8,211 nucleotides of DNA, taken from positions 1 through 8,211 of the forward strand of contig JAHHUI010000064.1 in NCBI GenBank assembly GCA_020024055.1, read 5' to 3'. Source of the DNA: Spirochaetaceae bacterium (GTDB lineage: Bacteria > Spirochaetota > Spirochaetia > WRBN01). Positions 5,863 to 8,211 of the stretch are shown here, piece after piece. Under the pieces are notes generated by a model that saw only the letters and a program-made list of their open reading frames with translations, had not been told where the DNA came from and did no database searches. How positions within the stretch are numbered: position 1 is the first letter of the stretch; each line of letters begins with the position of its first letter. The translations under genes were made by a program, and so were the position numbers.

Positions 5863-7666
5863 GAACATATCCCTCATTCAGCTTTTTGTTCTCCTGGCGC
5901 CGTGTGTACAGGCCATAGGCCAGCATGGTGATTGCCGCAAAAGCATTTGTCAAAGCAATCACACCAAAGGCATCCATGCCCAGCACGCTTTTATTCACAC
6001 CAATCTGCAATGCAATGGCCAGGGGTATGGTGATCGAGCCTGTCGTACATCCTGCTGCGTCCCAGGCAATTTCCACAAAGTCATTATGTGAAATCATGGT
6101 GAGAATAAACAGCACAATATACACGCCGATGATTAAAGGCGGAAAAGGGAATTTAAACAGCAAACGCAAAATGCCCAAAGCCAGGCCCACCCCTGCGCCC
6201 CAAGACACCAGGCGTATCATCCCCTGAGCATTAATGGCACCGGCGCTGTTTTCTTCCAGGGTTTTTGCAAAAGTGATCAATGTGGGTTCCACAGCTGTCA
6301 GCGCCGCGCCCAGGAAAAAACTGAAAATCAGAATGATCACATAACCCAGCGGGCTGTGCGGATTTTGCAAAGACGAGGAAAGCGCTAAATCGGGGATATA
6401 GGAATATGTCTGGGCCTGCTCGTCATAATGCTGGGCAGAAAAGGGAATCACTTTCACTTTATGGCTGCCCTCGCGCAGATAGAAAAATTTGAAAGGTTTT
6501 CCTTCTTTATCTACGCCTTCATAGAGCAAATTGGGGTCAAAGTTAGGTATCAGGGTACGCTCAGAGGCACTATCTTCTCCGGGCAGGATCAGGCGCGTGA
6601 TATTTGAGCCAATGCTCTCGCCCAGGGGCAAAAGGCCGCGATTGATGCCGTCCATAAAAAGGAAAGACCCCAGAAAAAGAAAAATAAATCCTAACACTTT
6701 TTCATCTGTGCCTTCGGGCATCTTGCGCACAAAGATTAAGATGATGAGGGCCAAAGAAGCAATGATGGGCACACAAGACTGCAATGCCGTCAGCAGGCCT
6801 TTCATCAGCGGCTTCTGCGCGGCAATCATGCTGTTGATATGCGAAAAAATATTGCCCGAAGCATTCGCATTGTTCATTTGTGTGAAAATGTCTTTTAATG
6901 GGTCGCCATAATAAAAAATATACAGCCCTGTCATCAGCATCAGCACCACAGGCGCCACCGAGGCGATGCCAACAATGCCCATGCCCGAAAAGTCTTGATT
7001 GCCGCCTCTGTTCAGGCCAAGACCAAAGGCAATCATAAACGAAACAGTGATGGGCCCTGTGGCCACGCCGCCGGCATCCCAAGAGAGAGAAACAATATTG
7101 TTGGTTTCCTTATTCAGCATCGCCACGACAGAGAGAATGAGCGCAATGCCGATGAGCACAGAGAGCACCAGCTTCAGCGGCCAGCGTTTCACCGTGCACA
7201 ATGAACCCAGCAATGTGGCCAGGCCCACCCCGGCAGCAATCGCCGTGGCAATTGCCCAGATATGATCACGAATCAATGTTGAAACAAAAGAGACAGTGTT
7301 TGCGCCAAAGGCTTTTTCTGTGACCTGGAACACAGCCAGGGCCGGTTCAGCCATGGTGGCAATGCTGCCAAGAATCATCGCCATGGTCAGCATGATGAAA
7401 AGCGGCAGGGTTTCTTTCAGCTGGAAAGCCGTGATCTCTGCCAGCGGCATCACGCATAAATTGATGGCCTCGAGAAACAGAGCCAGGCCCAGCAGAATGG
7501 ATATAGAGCCGATGACCAGTCCGCCCGGAGATTCCAGGGGCAGATTAAAGAGGAAAATATGAAAACATAGAAGATATAAAGTGACAAAAAGAATCGGCCG
7601 CAGCTGTGAAGACACTCTATTGCTGGCATATCCTATCCACAGGCTACAGTGTTGTCGCAGATTCAT
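5855..7666 (-). CDS. Duplicated DUF1538 integral membrane protein (putative transporter)
   Basis: A 603-residue inner-membrane protein with about 12-14 hydrophobic segments in two homologous halves, about 20-255 and 285-590. The halves share matching motifs: LFLEAINLCVMPLAE (63-77) with LFMDGINRGLLPLGE (336-350); LGSIATMAEPAL (99-110) with LGAALTAVEPTL (452-463); WDAGGVATGPITV (196-208) with WDAAGCTTGSITI (535-547); and a closing helix ending in TGLY or YGLY. The WDxxGxxTGxIT pair is the clearest mark of DUF1538. The second half has a hydrophilic insertion of about 75 residues (355-435) between PLGESIGS and the next helix, with no counterpart in the first half. Substrate and direction of transport are unknown. 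The PII-like gene begins inside its last codons, which implies one transcript and a functional partnership like AmtB-GlnK. The start at 7666 has no ribosome binding site or clear promoter; the N-terminus is less certain. Confidence 0.88.
   Translation of the reverse strand: MNLRQHCSLWIGYASNRVSSQLRPILFVTLYLLCFHIFLFNLPLESPGGLVIGSISILLGLALFLEAINLCVMPLAEITAFQLKETLPLFIMLTMAMILGSIATMAEPALAVFQVTEKAFGANTVSFVSTLIRDHIWAIATAIAAGVGLATLLGSLCTVKRWPLKLVLSVLIGIALILSVVAMLNKETNNIVSLSWDAGGVATGPITVSFMIAFGLGLNRGGNQDFSGMGIVGIASVAPVVLMLMTGLYIFYYGDPLKDIFTQMNNANASGNIFSHINSMIAAQKPLMKGLLTALQSCVPIIASLALIILIFVRKMPEGTDEKVLGFIFLFLGSFLFMDGINRGLLPLGESIGSNITRLILPGEDSASERTLIPNFDPNLLYEGVDKEGKPFKFFYLREGSHKVKVIPFSAQHYDEQAQTYSYIPDLALSSSLQNPHSPLGYVIILIFSFFLGAALTAVEPTLITFAKTLEENSAGAINAQGMIRLVSWGAGVGLALGILRLLFKFPFPPLIIGVYIVLFILTMISHNDFVEIAWDAAGCTTGSITIPLAIALQIGVNKSVLGMDAFGVIALTNAFAAITMLAYGLYTRRQENKKLNEGYVHD
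5871..5875 (-). promoter_or_regulatory. Ribosome binding site choosing the PII-like start
   Basis: On the minus strand GAGGG (5875 to 5871) lies 8 bases before the ATG at 5862. The upstream ATG at 5877 has only a GGAG 14 bases away, which is too far. This favours 5862, where the start overlaps the DUF1538 stop (ATGACTGA, 5862 to 5855). Confidence 0.5.
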
Positions 7667-7708
7667 ATTTATAAATGTAGAACATATTTAAAAAAGAGTA
7701 AATAAAAG

Positions 7709-7723
7709 CAATTTAGGAAATTG
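7709..7723. repeat. Short inverted repeat in the divergent promoter region
   Basis: CAATTT and AAATTG are perfect 6-bp arms around AGG. The site lies between the DUF1538 start and the MATE promoter. It could be a repressor operator, but short AT-rich palindromes also occur by chance. Confidence 0.35.
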
Positions 7724-7740
7724 TATTATTTTGTATTATT
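7721..7740. repeat. Tandem 10-bp direct repeat
   Basis: The unit TTGTATTATT occurs twice in a row (7721-7730, 7731-7740). A 10-bp period places both copies on the same face of the helix. It is 24 bases upstream of the MATE -35 box and overlaps the end of the inverted repeat 7709-7723 by three bases. The rest of the gap 7667-7825 is AT-rich and holds no gene. Confidence 0.6.
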
Positions 7741-7764
7741 TTTCAAAAGACTCCATAAATTCCT

Positions 7765-7793
7765 TTGACAAAAAGATATTCTATGGATATAAT
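7765..7793 (+). promoter_or_regulatory. Perfect-consensus sigma-70 promoter for the MATE gene
   Basis: TTGACA (7765-7770), a 17-base spacer and TATAAT (7788-7793) match the sigma-70 consensus at all twelve positions. Transcription should start near 7800, giving a leader of about 26 bases before the ATG at 7826. Confidence 0.9.
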
Positions 7794-7806
7794 CTGTGCG
7801 GTATTT

Positions 7807-7815
7807 AAAGGAGGT
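7807..7815 (+). promoter_or_regulatory. Strong ribosome binding site of the MATE gene
   Basis: AAAGGAGGT is close to a full anti-16S match. It lies 10 bases before the ATG at 7826, slightly further than usual. Confidence 0.8.
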
Positions 7816-7825
7816 TTTAATAGCG

Positions 7826-8211
7826 ATGCATAAAGTGGAGCTTGATCCCAGTCTCATGAGCGAACAGCAGCGTATCAGCTATCGGCGCTTGCTGTCTATT
7901 TCCTTGCCCTTAATGGTGCAGGGTTTAGTCACCACGGTGATGACTATGGTAGATCGTATTTTTATGAGCAGCTATGATGTAGCGCAATTTAGCACCATTA
8001 TCCCCGCTTATTCCGTCGGATTCAGTATTGGGGCGTTTTTTAATGGCATTGTTTGGTTCACCAGCACATTAACGGCGCAATATTTTGGCGCCGGACAAAA
8101 AGCAAAATTAAAACTTCCTATGTGGTCAAGCATCATTTTCAGTGTGATTGCCAGTCTTTTGCTTTTATTGCTTCTGCCGTTTGCAGACAGTATTTTTGTT
8201 TTGTTCAAACA
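7826..8211 (+). CDS. MATE-family multidrug/sodium-type efflux transporter, 3' end missing
   Basis: The frame runs from ATG 7826 to the window edge without a stop; 128 complete codons are visible. After a hydrophilic N-terminus of about 20 residues comes LLSISLPLMVQGLVTTVMTM (22-41), then VDRIFMSSYD, a membrane segment with YSVGFSIGAFFNGIVWF, the loop TSTLTAQYFGAGQKAKLK, and a further membrane segment VIASLLLLLLPFADSIFVLF. The pattern of a first helix with a conserved Pro, a VDRIF/MS loop, and an AQYFGAGQKxKxK loop before the third helix is that of the MATE (MatE) family, which exports cationic drugs or metabolites in exchange for Na+ or H+. Full-length members are about 450 residues, so some 320 are missing. 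It is divergent from the DUF1538 gene and has its own perfect-consensus promoter and strong ribosome binding site, implying high basal expression or a promoter held down by a repressor. Confidence 0.88.
   Translation, partial: MHKVELDPSLMSEQQRISYRRLLSISLPLMVQGLVTTVMTMVDRIFMSSYDVAQFSTIIPAYSVGFSIGAFFNGIVWFTSTLTAQYFGAGQKAKLKLPMWSSIIFSVIASLLLLLLLPFADSIFVLFK

Noticed and set aside
6702..7265. Open frames overlapping the DUF1538 gene in other frames on both strands
   Set aside because: They lie within membrane-helix codons of a well-supported gene and show no independent start signals.
7667..7720. Promoter for the DUF1538 gene on the minus strand
   Set aside because: The region is AT-rich with several 3/6 matches at imperfect spacing; a TATAAA just before the ATG is too close to serve as its -10. 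None is better than chance.

Overview
The window looks like chromosomal DNA from a bacterium, most likely a spirochaete (Treponema-like or a relative). This assignment is an inference. It rests on the style of the RlmN protein, on the large metallo-beta-lactamase/cyclic-nucleotide-domain protein, and on the DUF1538 gene neighbourhood. No rRNA or other marker in the window settles it. Base composition is moderate, and gene spacing is tight except in two AT-rich divergent promoter regions. I see no tRNA, rRNA, CRISPR array, insertion sequence or phage gene.

Left part (1-2038, + strand): a probable operon of housekeeping genes. It holds the 3' end of a small cysteine-rich zinc-finger-like protein, then adenylate kinase (zinc-type LID), then the radical-SAM 23S rRNA/tRNA methyltransferase RlmN. 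The gaps are 4 and 6 bases. Next, convergent and only 9 bases away, is a 752-residue protein on the minus strand (2048-4306). It joins an unknown N-terminal region, a metallo-beta-lactamase domain and two degenerate cyclic-nucleotide-binding domains. Its promoter lies so close to the ATG that the mRNA should be almost leaderless.

Middle part: a small exported protein (4405-4764, + strand) carries three DxNxDGxxD calcium-loop repeats at an exact 25-residue period.

Right part (4771-7666, minus strand): a two-gene unit that is the most interesting system here. The upstream gene encodes a 603-residue duplicated DUF1538 membrane protein with a large hydrophilic insertion in its second half. The downstream gene overlaps its end and encodes a protein that reads as three successive PII-like domains in one chain. 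PII proteins work as trimers and often gate a membrane transporter encoded next to them (GlnK-AmtB, SbtB-SbtA). I therefore infer a PII-controlled membrane transporter or channel whose sensor is a single-chain pseudo-trimer. The ligand and transported substrate are unknown.

Right edge: a divergent AT-rich region (7667-7825) holds a perfect-consensus sigma-70 promoter, a short inverted repeat and a tandem 10-bp repeat. It leads into the 5' end of a MATE-family efflux transporter cut off by the window end.
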